Shown here: positions 52,801 through 61,135 of the stretch, piece after piece
Numbering within the stretch: position 1 is the first letter of the stretch
How the letters are laid out: each line of letters starts with the position of its first letter
DNA from: Bog-159 sp963818855
Lineage (GTDB): Bacteria > Acidobacteriota > Terriglobia > Bryobacterales > Bryobacteraceae
Length of the DNA: 64,000 nt
NCBI GenBank assembly: GCA_963818855.1
Contig: CAWFUH010000010.1
Location: 446,541 to 510,540 of the forward strand
Direction of reading: 5' to 3'
Program-made: the position numbers and the translations under genes
Notes under the pieces: generated by a model
Databases searched by the model: none
What the model was told of the DNA's origin: nothing
What the model saw: only the letters and a program-made list of their open reading frames with translations

Positions 52801-53230
52801 GTATCGGCACAGCCAGGGCGCAGACGCGCAGGCCGCCATGGCTGCGGCGCCCGGCCTGGCGCTGGCCTACCAGGCGCAGGGCAAGTTTGCTCAGAGCGAG
52901 GCTCTCATGCGGGAAGCCCAGGCTTTTGACAGCAAAAAGCGGCCGGATGATTGGCAACGATACCGGGACGACAGCATTTTGGGCGCCAGTCTGGCGGGAC
53001 AGAAGAAATACGCGGCCGCCGAACCGCTGCTGCTCGCAAGCTATGGCGGGATGCTGGACCGTATAGACAAGATGCCGGTCCCGGACCGGCACTCGATCAA
53101 CCGCGCCCTGGAGTGGATTGTTCGACTCTACGAGGATTGGGGCAAGCCGGAAAAGGCGGCGGAGTGGAGAAAGAAACGGCCACCTTCCAACAGCTCGACG
53201 GCGCGGCTTATCGAGCGCCATCAGGTTTAG
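49859..53230 (+). CDS. Membrane Ser/Thr protein kinase with long TPR tail
   Basis: The 1123-aa protein starts at 49859, overlapping nothing upstream. A helical N-terminus precedes a Hanks-type kinase (about 90-365): glycine loop LLGEGGMGVVY, VALKMIK lysine, catalytic HRDLKPGN (Asp218), DFGLA and the APE-like MSPEQ. One membrane helix follows (about 382-402, ALVAGVTAVFVVLVAGAIAS), then a charged coiled coil, then at least ten 42-residue TPR units with the consensus RRVLGPEHP-TL---NLA. The kinase is cytoplasmic and the TPRs should face the periplasm, where they probably bind a partner. Its usual partner ECF sigma gene upstream is broken. Confidence 0.93.
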   Translation: MTPETYRQAAALFDQLRQLPEMELTPALEAACAGNAELREQVMRLVAADRNARGSFLAGRAVEDAGRLLAQDTVGAASPPHSAPQLPATLGRYRILRLLGEGGMGVVYEAEQEEPRRAVALKMIKAAWSSTDLIRRFQQESQALGRLHHPGIAQVYEAGTADTGGGLQPFFAMELIHGQPLTAYADAHRLQTPQRLRLMIQVCEGVEHAHQRGIIHRDLKPGNILVDENGQPKILDFGLARVTDSDAQATRQTDAGQLLGTLAYMSPEQVRADPLAIDTRSDVYALGVILYELLAGKLPYTLGRQLPEAVQIIREQDPAPLSSANRVYRGDVDTIVAKALEKDKERRYASAADLAADIRRHLEDQPILAQPPGVAYQMRKFARRHKALVAGVTAVFVVLVAGAIASTLEAARARRAERLALAAQQAATGDRDRAVKAENQAEQDRNRARASEARALGDRNLALEQKRRADTEAATAAAVNGFLQNDLLAQASAITQAGPAAKPDPDLKVRTALDRAAIKIEGKFARQPEVEAAIRDTIGQTYDDLGQYPAARKQLERALELQRRVLGPENPKTLHTLDGLGRVAINQGKASEAEELMRRSLEASRRVLGTENRETLTRMENLAFVYGVEAKYAQAEAVYTEILRVGRRVSGPESREMLSAMSHMANLKRYQGKYDEAQALFSATLEIERRVLGPEDPETLTTSTDLGSVYWKQTKYAQAESIFLHALEIQRRVLGPEHLATLTTMNRLALSYNGQGKYAQAEALHSQVLEIERRVLGPEHPNTMAALGNLGYDYERQGKYAQAEEIDNESLELHRRVSGPEHPDTLNPMTNLAIVYAEEGKFAQAEPLFRQIVDIQRRVSGPEHPGTLESMSNLAEFLRDIGKYAQAETLCRETLDIRRRVMGPESPATLVSLHDLAETYYVQGKYAQAEPVFKQALEAGRRVLGPEDSVTLSTLSGLADLYQQEGKYEVAETYAAEALAAYRHSQGADAQAAMAAAPGLALAYQAQGKFAQSEALMREAQAFDSKKRPDDWQRYRDDSILGASLAGQKKYAAAEPLLLASYGGMLDRIDKMPVPDRHSINRALEWIVRLYEDWGKPEKAAEWRKKRPPSNSSTARLIERHQV

Positions 53231-53283
53231 GCTAGGTTTAGGCTGAATTACCCTCCGATTTAGCCCGGCAGTAGAATAATAAT

Positions 53284-54495
53284 ATGTGGGCCTTTGCCGC
53301 GGTCCTGTTGTTCCTGCAGTCTCCGGATTACATTGCCGAAGGCATGAAAGCCTTGGATGCCGCGCAATATCAGCAAGCCGCCGATCTGTTCGCCAAAGCC
53401 ATAGCCGCCGATCCTAAGGACTACGCCGCGCACTTCCATCTGGCGCTCTCCTATAGCATGCTCAAGCGCGACCCCGAGAGCCTGGCCGAATACAAAAAGG
53501 TGATCGAGCTGAAACCCGGGCTGTACGAAGCCGAGTTAAACATGGGCATTCTCCTCATACGCGATAAAGAGCCGGCCGAAGCAGTCACCTGTCTCGGGCA
53601 GGCCGTGGAACAGAAGCCCAAAGAGTTCCGGCCCCGGCTCTACTGGGCGCAGGCGCTCCTCGATTCGGGCGATGCCGCCAAAGCCGCCGATCAATACGGC
53701 GCAGCTCTCGATCTGAATCCAAAATCCGCCGCCGCCGAATTGGGCCTGGCGCACGCGCTGGTCAAGCAGGACCGGCTCGCCGACGCCGTGCCGCATTTCC
53801 GCGCCGCCGCGCAGTTCGATGCCACCTATCGCGACGGTCTGCTGGAGCTCGCCGGCCTATACGAAAAGAATCATCAGAACGCCGAAGCCATCGCCATCTA
53901 CCAGGAGTTTCCGGAAAGCGCCGCCGCCCAGGAGCACATCGGCCAATTGATGCTCGAAAATAAGCGTTCGGCGGATGCCATCGCGCCGCTCGAAGCCGCC
54001 ATGCAGAAAGATCCCACCCCGGCCAACCGCATGGCGCTGGCGACCGCCTACGTGTTCGAAAAACAATTCGCCAAAGCCCTGCCGCTGCTCGACCAAAGCG
54101 TCGCCACCGAGCCCGGCAATTATACGCTGCGCATGATGTACGGGCGCGCGCTCCGCGACGCGAAGAGGTACGACCCTGCGGCGCAGCAGTTTCTCCAAGC
54201 CACTAAACTGCAGCCCGGTCAGCGCGAAGCCTGGAACGAGCTGGCCGGAATGCTATACCTTTTGGATAAGCTTCCCGAGTCACTCGCGGCGCTCGACCGC
54301 GCGCACCAGCTGGGCGACGACACGCCGGGCAATTACTACTTCCACGCCATCACTTACGACAAGTTACACGACCTGAAACCGGCGCTGGCATATTACAAGG
54401 AATTCCTGGCCCGCAGCAAGGGCGAGTTCCCGGATGAAGAGTGGAAGGCACGCCAGCGTGCGAAACTGCTGGACAGGGAGATCAACAAACGATGA
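53284..54495 (+). CDS. TPR-repeat protein
   Basis: A 403-aa protein with a short hydrophobic N-terminus (WAFAAVLLFLQ) and about nine TPR units (for example AKAIAADPKDYAAHFHLALS, YGAALDLNPKSAAAELGLAH, FLQATKLQPGQREAWNELAG). It begins 53 bp after the kinase gene but is probably its own transcription unit. It is translationally coupled to the next gene (ATGA overlap at 54492), suggesting a scaffold for the small secreted proteins encoded downstream. No enzymatic domain is present. Confidence 0.85.
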   Translation: MWAFAAVLLFLQSPDYIAEGMKALDAAQYQQAADLFAKAIAADPKDYAAHFHLALSYSMLKRDPESLAEYKKVIELKPGLYEAELNMGILLIRDKEPAEAVTCLGQAVEQKPKEFRPRLYWAQALLDSGDAAKAADQYGAALDLNPKSAAAELGLAHALVKQDRLADAVPHFRAAAQFDATYRDGLLELAGLYEKNHQNAEAIAIYQEFPESAAAQEHIGQLMLENKRSADAIAPLEAAMQKDPTPANRMALATAYVFEKQFAKALPLLDQSVATEPGNYTLRMMYGRALRDAKRYDPAAQQFLQATKLQPGQREAWNELAGMLYLLDKLPESLAALDRAHQLGDDTPGNYYFHAITYDKLHDLKPALAYYKEFLARSKGEFPDEEWKARQRAKLLDREINKR

Positions 54496-54932
54496 TCCCC
54501 CGGCTGACCCTCCTCCTGACAATTTTCACCGCGGCGATCCCCGTCCGCGCCGATCTGCAACAGGCCAAAGCCGAGCCCAACTTAGGCAAACGCTCCGTGC
54601 TGGCCCTGGACAACGCCGCCGACGCCCTGGCCAAAGCGCGCGAGGCCTACGCCAAAGGCGACAACGCCCATGTTCAAACCCTGGCCAGGGAAATCAGTGA
54701 ATCCGTGGAGTTGGCGGAGACGTCCCTCCATGATACGGGTAAGAATCCGCGCAAGAGCCCTAAGTGGTTTAAGCGCGCCGAGGGTTCCACTCGCGACCTT
54801 CTGCGCCGGCTGGATTCGTTCCAGCAATCTATGGATATTACGGATCGGCCCCTGCTCGATCCAGTGAAGGTTAAGGTCCAGCAGGTGCATGACGACCTGC
54901 TGGAAGGAGTATTGGAGGGCAAAGAGAAATGA
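54492..54932 (+). CDS. Small secreted helical protein of unknown function
   Basis: The 146-aa product begins with a signal peptide (IPRLTLLLTIFTAAIPVRA) followed by an all-helical body (LALDNAADALAKAREAYAKG, VELAETSLHDT, LLRRLDSFQQSM, VKVQQVHDDLLEGVL). It overlaps both neighbours by 4 bp. Spacing of helices suggests a four-helix bundle. I recognise no family. Coupled translation with the TPR protein and the next secreted protein suggests a three-protein complex in the periplasm. Confidence 0.78.
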   Translation: MIPRLTLLLTIFTAAIPVRADLQQAKAEPNLGKRSVLALDNAADALAKAREAYAKGDNAHVQTLAREISESVELAETSLHDTGKNPRKSPKWFKRAEGSTRDLLRRLDSFQQSMDITDRPLLDPVKVKVQQVHDDLLEGVLEGKEK

Positions 54933-55567
54933 AGACTTTGCTGATTTGCGCCCTGTTAGCCGCGCCCCTCGCGGCGCAACAACAGCGCGATTTCCTGACC
55001 GTCGACGAAGCCGACCAGATCCGCGAAGCGCAGGACCCCAACGAGCGTATGACGCTCTACATCCTGTTCGCCAAGCAGCGCCTGAGCCAGGTAGATCACT
55101 GGCTGGCCAAAGAAAAGGCCGGCCGCTCTATTCTGATTCACGACGCGCTGGACGATTACTCGAACATCATCGACGCCATCGATACGGTGGCTGACGACGC
55201 CCTCCAGCGCCGCGTCGATATCAAACTTGGAATGACCGCCGTGGCCACCGCCGAGTCGGAGATGCTGCCGCGCCTGCAGGCCATCCAGGATAACCAGCCG
55301 AAAGACATCACCCGCTACGACTTCGTGCTCCGGCAATCCATCGACGGCACCAACGACAGTCTCGACCTTGCGCGGCAGGATCCCAAATCGCGCGCCGCCA
55401 CCGTGGCCGCCAAGGCTGCCAAAGATAAGAAGGAGCGCGAGTCGGCTATGACGCCCACCGAGCGCCAAGCCAAGGCAGACGAGGAGGCCAAGGCCCAGCA
55501 GGAGAAAAAGAAAGCGCCCACGCTGCTCCGCCCCGGCGAGACAGTCAACGGCCAAAAAGACCAATAG
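54929..55567 (+). CDS. Secreted protein of unknown function, Lys/Glu/Ala-rich tail
   Basis: This 212-aa protein has a signal peptide (TLLICALLAAPLAAQQ), a helical middle (YILFAKQRLSQVDHWLAKEK, AIDTVADDALQRRVDIKLGM) and a highly charged C-terminal tail (RQAKADEEAKAQQEKKKAPT). It overlaps the previous gene by 4 bp, forming a three-gene coupled unit with it and the TPR gene. The family is unknown to me. A repeat-rich region and a convergent glycosidase remnant follow. Confidence 0.78.
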   Translation: MKTLLICALLAAPLAAQQQRDFLTVDEADQIREAQDPNERMTLYILFAKQRLSQVDHWLAKEKAGRSILIHDALDDYSNIIDAIDTVADDALQRRVDIKLGMTAVATAESEMLPRLQAIQDNQPKDITRYDFVLRQSIDGTNDSLDLARQDPKSRAATVAAKAAKDKKERESAMTPTERQAKADEEAKAQQEKKKAPTLLRPGETVNGQKDQ

Positions 55568-55586
55568 GAGGGCGGGCTTTAGCCCA
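55568..55586. repeat. Relic of dispersed palindromic repeat, family A
   Basis: GAGGGCGGGCTTTAGCCC directly after the stop codon of the secreted-protein gene matches one arm of the family A element seen at 18208. A similar relic, GGAGGGCGGGTTTA, lies at 40527-40540 at the edge of the M16 duplicate. Confidence 0.55.
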
Positions 55587-55622
55587 ATGCCACTTCGTTT
55601 TCGCGCGACCGAATACCTGCAT

Positions 55623-55755
55623 AAATTGTGGGGCAGGATTCCAGTCTTGCGGCCGACGCCCACGCCGGCCTGCTCGCGTTTGGAATGGCTGATTCCAGGC
55701 GCGAAGAGCAAATCCTGGAGGACCCGCGCAGACCTGGAGGTCTGCCCCACAAATT
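55623..55755. repeat. Dispersed palindromic repeat, family B (long copy)
   Basis: The outer arms AATTGTGGGGCAG and CTGCCCCACAAATT close a 130-bp hairpin-like unit that contains a family B copy similar to 23915 at its left (GCAGGATTCCAGTCTTGC, GGCCGACGCCCACGCCGGCC) and GCAGACCTGGAGGTCTGC at its right. It lies between the convergent secreted-protein gene and the glycosidase remnant, the same type of place as the 23915 copy. Confidence 0.7.
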
Positions 55756-55770
55756 AGCAGCCCCGCCATC

Positions 55771-57018
55771 TTATTTCGCCTGTTTACTCCGATAGAACTC
55801 CTGCATCACAAAGAACGCCTTCTTCTTCTCCCCGCGTACCGACACCAGCCCCTTGCGATTAAAGTAATCCTGAATGCCCGGCAGACTCCTTCGCGGACTG
55901 CGGAAATCCATCAGCACCCACGGCGTCGTGCCTCGCAGATTCGGTACGCGGCTCAGCATCTTCACCTGGTGCTCGAAGACGTTCTCCTGATACTCCTCGG
56001 TGAACCTGGCCATTGCATCGCCATGCAGGCCGTACAGCGCGTCCGCGCCAAATTCGCTCATGATCAGCGGCTTCTGGTACGCGCTCTTAAATGTTGTGCG
56101 GTCCGCCTTGTCCGGCAGGCCATCGTACCAGCCCAGATACTCGTTGCATCCCAGCACATCGAGCACCGCGCCCAGCGGATCGTCGATCATCACCGGGTTA
56201 CTTTCCGCCGTGGTGCCCTGGGAGTGATGTTCCATGGCCGCCGTCAGCAGACGCGTTGGGTCCTGCGCTCGTATCTGCTCCACCAGCTTCGTCAGGAACG
56301 CCGTACGCGGCGCGCTCACGGGCGTCTCATTCGCCACAGACCACAGAATAATGGCCGCGCGGTTCCGGTCGCGCGCCACGCTCTCCGCCACCTGGTTGCC
56401 GGCATTCGCGCATGTCTCCGGGTTTTCCCACTCGATGGTCCAGTAGACCGGCGACTCCGACCATACCAGCATACCCAGCCGGTCCGCCTCGCGAATCATG
56501 TTTTCGTTGTGCGGATAGTGCGCCAGCCGCACGAAATTGCAGCCCATCTCCTTGGCCCAGCCGAGCAGCGTGCGCGCATCTTCTACGCTAAACGCGCGAC
56601 CGGCGCGGAACGGCGCCTCCTCGTGCACCGACACTCCGCGCAGGAAGATGGGCTCTCCATTCAGCAGGATCTCGGTCCCGCGCGCTTCGATGGTGCGGAA
56701 GCCGATCGCTTCATGCACGCTGTCGGTCTCGGCCGCGATCGCTATGTCGTACAGCTTGGGATGATCGGGCGACCACAGCGTCAGCTTCGCCGGAAGCTTC
56801 AGGGCTGCATATCCGTTCGCGTCCGTCTGCACAGTAACGGAGGCGTTGGCCTCGGGAACGCTGATAGTCACCTGTTGCGCCGCCCGCGCGCCATCCAGCT
56901 TCACCCAGCCCGCGACGATGTTCGGTGATCCCGGCTGCAACTGCACGAAGTAGTCGTGGATATAAGTGTCCGGCACTTCGATTAGTGACACGCCGCGCGT
57001 CAGCCCGCCGTAATTCCA
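55771..57018 (-). pseudogene. 5'-truncated glycoside hydrolase family 2 (beta-glucuronidase/galactosidase type)
   Basis: The gene encodes the middle and C-terminal parts of a GH2 enzyme from WNYGGLTRGV onward: an Ig-like domain, then the TIM barrel with the acid/base Glu in WSVANETP and the nucleophile Glu in LIMSEFGADA, ending with PWVLMDFRSPRR. The whole N-terminal jelly-roll sugar-binding domain is missing. The coding sequence stops matching at about 57018, exactly where a phage terminase remnant on the opposite strand begins. The catalytic barrel is intact, but without its N-terminus it is very unlikely to be made in working form. Confidence 0.8.
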
Positions 57019-58595
57019 CCGCCTGCGCGCCGCGATCCGCATGCAGCGCGAGCGCGGACAACCCGCACGTATCATCTATTTAAGATCCCGGCGCCTCCAG
57101 GCTACCGACGGCACCGCCGCGGAGTTCTTTCACTCGACCGCCTTCACCCCCGGCGTACACACCGTGGTGCTGGCCCACGACGGGCCTGCGACCGACAAGA
57201 TCTACACCAGTTACCGGCGATTTGCAGAGCTCTACCGGCCTTTGGGCGGCGTATTGCAACTGCTTGGCGCACGCGCTCTAAGCGATCGCATCTACTTCGC
57301 CTATGGGGGCGATCCGCGCTCCTCCTACATCCAGGTGCACACCGCCGGAAACATCAACTTCGGCCGTTCCTCTCGCGTAACCAACCTGCATTTATCTGAG
57401 TTCCCTACTACCCCGATCCGGCTGCCATCCGGGCTTCAGCGATGAGCGCCGTGCCTAAAACCGCCGACACTACGGTAGTTATCGAGGGCACGGCCAGAAC
57501 CGTCGGCGACGACTCTCATCATCTTTGGCAGCAGGCCACCGATCCGGCCTGCGATTCCCCATGGCAGGGTCTGTTCATTGGCTGGTGGGAGCATCCAGAT
57601 AACGTTATGCCCCTGCCGGTCTCGCGCGAACAATTCGCCAACACCCTCACCCGCGAAGAGCGCGAACTGATGGAGAGGTTTCATCTAACCTTGGAGCAAC
57701 TGGACTGGCGGACGCTATACCTTGCGGACGGACTTTCGCGGAGACCTGCAGGCCTTCCAGCGCGAGCATCCGGCCACTCCCGAGCAAGCCTTCACCGCCG
57801 CTTCGCGGAATCGGTTGCAGTATTCCCGATATTCAACGCATGCCCCTGAAGCGCGAAGCGCGGGTCGGGAGAATTGGCCTGGCATGAGGTAGGCGCAGAG
57901 CAGCGTCTGATCTTCCTGCCCGGCGAGGGCAGCGCGTTGCGCATCTACCGGATGCCGGACAGAGGTCGCCTGTACGCTTGCGGCGCCGATCCTTCCGGCG
58001 GCGTGGACGCGAACCGCGGGCACGGGCAGGCCGATCCGCATTGGGCCGTGGCACAAATCTTCGACCGGGACACCGGCGAACAGTGTGCGATCCTGCGCCT
58101 GCGCTCAATGCCTGGTGAGTTCGGCCGCTATGTCAACAAAACTGTGCCGCTTCTACAATGACGCGCAAATTGCCCTGGAGAGTAACGGGGCGGGCGTGGG
58201 ATCTTTGGAGACCCTGCTGGAGCGCGGCTATCCGATCGGCCTGATCTATCACCGCCCCGAATCTCTCGACCAAGACCCCAGGTGCGCTCCGACAAGATCG
58301 GCTGGAATACGAACCCCGTCTCGCGAGAACAACTCATTTCTGGACTGGATGAGGCTCTCCGCCAACCTTCCATTTGGGTGCACGACCCGACCACCATCCA
58401 GGAACTGCACTTGTTCATCATCAACCTGCGCGGCAGGGCCGAGGCCCAGGCTGGCTGCCAGGACGATTGCGTGATCGCGCTGGCCCTGCCCGTGGTGGTC
58501 CTGGCGCGCAGGCCGCGGCGTGACCGCCGGCGGAATCCCGGGTCGGATATTACGGCAAGCGAGGCACGCCCGAGCCACAGGCCGGAGCCATATTG
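57019..58595 (+). pseudogene. Phage terminase large subunit, multiply frameshifted
   Basis: Successive frames reconstruct most of a large terminase. The ATPase part is RMQRERGQPARIIYL, then EFFHSTAFTPGVHTVVLAHD, then YIQVHTAGNINFGRSSRVTN and LHLSEF. After a base loss near 57408 it continues YYPDPAAIRASAMSAVPKTA, then VVIEGTARTVGDD and LFIGWWEHPDNVMPLPVSRE. The nuclease part includes YACGADPSGGVDANRGHGQA, ALESNGAGVGSLETLLERGY and VRSDKIGWNTNPVSREQLIS. I count at least five frameshifts, and the ATPase P-loop region (SRRLQATDG) is degenerate. It is a dead fragment of a prophage or gene-transfer-type cluster. Confidence 0.8.
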
Positions 58596-58744
58596 AGAGG
58601 GTTTCTCGGACAACAAGCCTTGATGAGGCGGGGGTCTCGATAGGCTGCCTAAACCAAGGAAAGGTTTGCAGGTGCTGCGAAGTGTCGAATACTCCTCTGT
58701 GGCGGTCTGGCCGATCAGTGCCAGCCGCCCGGAGGAACGCATTT

Positions 58745-58963
58745 ATGCGGCGGGATGTACTACGACGAATCGAGCGGCTGGAGCAGGGCAGCCGCGCGGC
58801 ATCTCCTGATAAGTTATGGGCCCTGGCGGCTCGGCTGGGTGTCGACGAAGCAGGGTACCGGCGCGCGGTCCAGGGCCACGAGCGGGAACTGGATCCGCAT
58901 CTGGTAGCGGGACGGAATTACGTGGGGAGGTTTCCGGCTGCTGGACGATTTACTACGCTGTGA
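58745..58963 (+). CDS. Small protein, possibly phage-derived
   Basis: This 72-aa protein begins MRRDVLRRIERLEQGSRAAS and includes KLWALAARLGVDEAGYRRAV, a short helical, basic protein like those found beside terminase genes. A GGAGG lies 10 bp before the ATG at 58745. The frame is clean, but with terminase debris on its left and DUF5681 debris on its right it may not be functional. Confidence 0.45.
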   Translation: MRRDVLRRIERLEQGSRAASPDKLWALAARLGVDEAGYRRAVQGHERELDPHLVAGRNYVGRFPAAGRFTTL

Positions 58964-59152
58964 ACGCGGGCTGCCGCCTCGTCCACCCGGGGAGTTCGGG
59001 TAACGCGGATCGCTGCGAGCCGGCTGGCGAGGAGCAGGCTGCCACACGACTACTTCGAAATGTCGGATACCCCCGGTGAGATGCCTATGTGGTGTCCAGG
59101 CATCCCCAAATCTTACTGGAGAACTCAGACGGTTGTCGGAATTCAGTGATGA

Positions 59153-59610
59153 CGAAACCCCGCGGTAGACCCTTCGTTCGCGGCGATACAGCCGGCCACG
59201 GCCGGCCTGAGGACAGCCCGAATAAGGCTACCCAAATATTCCAAAGCTTTGCTCGCCCTGCAGGCTGAACCACTCACGAAGAAGTGTATTCAGTTGGCCC
59301 TGTAAGGCAACCAAGTGGCGCTGCGGTTGCTCATCGAGCGTCTGTGCCCGCCGCAGAGAGGCCGGCTCGTGGAGTTCGAGCTGCCGCCGGTCCGGCAGGC
59401 GGCCGACTTACCCTGCGCCGCGGAAGCCATCATACAGGCAGTCAGTCAGCCGAAGCCACCTGACTCCAGCCGAAGGGCAAATGCTGATGGATTCGCTGCA
59501 TCAGCAGAGCAGCATGCTGGTGAATGCTGAGGTAGAGAATTCCTCCTGCTTCAAGTTTTTGCAAGCTGATCGACTCTTCTCCAGGGCTCGCAGGCGCGTG
59601 CCGAAGCGGC
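59153..59610 (+). pseudogene. DUF5681-like phage-associated protein remnant
   Basis: Frames from 59153 to 59610 give RGRPFVRGDTAG (normally GRPFxxGxSGNPxGRPxGSxNKAT), then EDSPNKAT, then ALLALQAEPLTKKCIQLAL-stop, then VALRLLIERLCPPQRGRLVE, FELPPVRQAADLPCAAEAII and LTPAEGQMLMDSLHQQ. This matches DUF5681 proteins, which often lie next to phage terminase genes. A stop, a frameshift and lost glycine motifs show decay. Confidence 0.65.
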
Positions 59611-59783
59611 AGCGGCGCCGAACCGTAGGAGCCCACGATTCCGCACATGTCCCGGGGACCATCAACTGATCAGAGTAAGCTACGCGCCGAAGCACCGGCT
59701 CGTCCGCCAGCGTGCTGCTGTTTGGGGCGCGAGTTGAGAAGTCGGACAGGTGTGGCCGATGTTGAATCAGACATGAGTATCTG

Positions 59784-60428
59784 CTAATTAGCGTTATTTA
59801 GCGTTATCGTAACGCTTAATTGCCTGGGGGCGCGATTGGAAGAGGGGGCGTGGGGGAGAAAGCCTTTAAGGTGAAGCAGAGAGGTCGCTCCGAAGGCGAG
59901 GTGATGTTGCCGCAGGGTGAGTATTTCTGAGATGCGGGCTCCGGTATTATAGAGCGTCAACAACAGGGCGTAATCGCGCTTTCCGATCCACGTGTGACCG
60001 CTTGGCGTAGCGAGAATCGCCTCCATTTCCGGCCGTGTCAGATAGCCGATCAAGCGGCGGTCCGCGCGTTTGGTGGGAATCGCCAGTACTTGCGCCGCTA
60101 AATTGAGGCACGCAGGTTCACGGAGAGTTACCAGGCGAAAAAAGGACCGGATTGCCGCCAGGCGCGCGTTCCGAGTCTGAACACTATTGCCGCGATCTCG
60201 TTCGATGCCGTCGAGGAACCGCATGATCGCTTTTGCCTGCAGGTCGTCCAGGGTTAGGTCAGACGGCTTCCTGCCAGTGGTCTGGCTCAGATACTGGATT
60301 AGCAATCGAAATGAATCTCGGTAGCTTGCCACAGTTTGTGGACTGGCACGGCGTTGGCGGACCAAATGATCAGTAAAGAAGGACTGCACCAGCGGCGCAA
60401 TCAGTCCCGTGCCGCTGTTCATGACCAC
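59784..60428 (-). pseudogene. Tyrosine recombinase, C-terminally truncated (RIT-type third member)
   Basis: The frame has a SAM-like core-binding domain (SPQTVASYRDSFRLLIQYLS, NARLAAIRSFFRLVTLREPA) and the start of the catalytic domain with the first active-site Arg (NTGARISEILTLR). It ends soon after LLHLKGF, so the HxxR box and the Tyr nucleophile are missing. Its start overlaps the preceding recombinase fragment on the same strand, the layout of recombinase-in-trio (RIT) elements. It cannot be active. Confidence 0.7.
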
Positions 60429-60866
60429 CTCCAGGCTCGCAGGAACGAAAAGCCTCCCCGGCGGCGGTTAAGAACTCCGGCGTGGCCGTCAAATACCAGT
60501 AGGTCTCTTCTTTGCTGAGGTGGCCGAGATATACCGACAGATGTGGTAGGTATCAGGGCGCGCACATCCAGATTGTTGGCGTACCACGCCAGGAGCCGCT
60601 GGACAGCGAAACCGTGCCGGAACGAATGCAGTAAGGGGCCTCGCTGGCCGTCGGCATTCTTGATCCCGACAGACTGAACGAGTTGGCGAAACATTCGGCG
60701 GAGAGCCGAATTCGAAAGCGGCAGCCGCCTTCCAGTAATAAGAACGCTTTCGAAGGCTGGCGCAGCTTGGCCCGATTGTGTTCCTGTAAGTACGCACGCA
60801 AATGGTCTGCGGTACTGGAATGGATGGGCACGATCCGCGCCTTATAGAACTTCGCCTTACGGATAT
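60422..60866 (-). pseudogene. Tyrosine recombinase, N-terminally truncated and frameshifted (RIT-type second member)
   Basis: Reading from 60866 leftwards, several frames give the C-terminal catalytic part of a tyrosine recombinase: IRKAKFYKARIVPIHSSTAD, then LLHSFRHGFAVQRLLAWYAN with the HxxR box (SFRHGF), then YISATSAKKR and a frame with YLGHLSKEETYWYLTATPE, which holds the nucleophile Tyr. At least two frameshifts separate them. The N-terminal part is lost at about 60866, where a permease fragment on the other strand begins. Confidence 0.65.
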
Positions 60867-61135
60867 GAAGTTGAAAGACGGCATGACATTCGAACGTGCC
60901 AAGGCCGGTTTGCAGCCGCTGTTCCACAACATGCTCGAAGCGGAAGTCTGCGAACCGGGATTTTGCCCATGCCACGCCTTACGGGCAGCAGTTTCTCAAA
61001 ATGTGGCTGGATCTGATCCCGGGAGGGCAGGGCAACACCGTATTGCGACAGCAGTATGAGCGGCCCCTGCGCATGCTGATCGTGGTCACTGGATTTGTGC
61101 TACTGATTGCTTGTGCCAACCTGGCAGGTCTGCTA

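Noticed and set aside
51480..52900. Regular repeats that could suggest a CRISPR array
   Set aside because: They are in-frame 126-bp TPR-coding units with no short spacer/repeat structure and no cas genes nearby.
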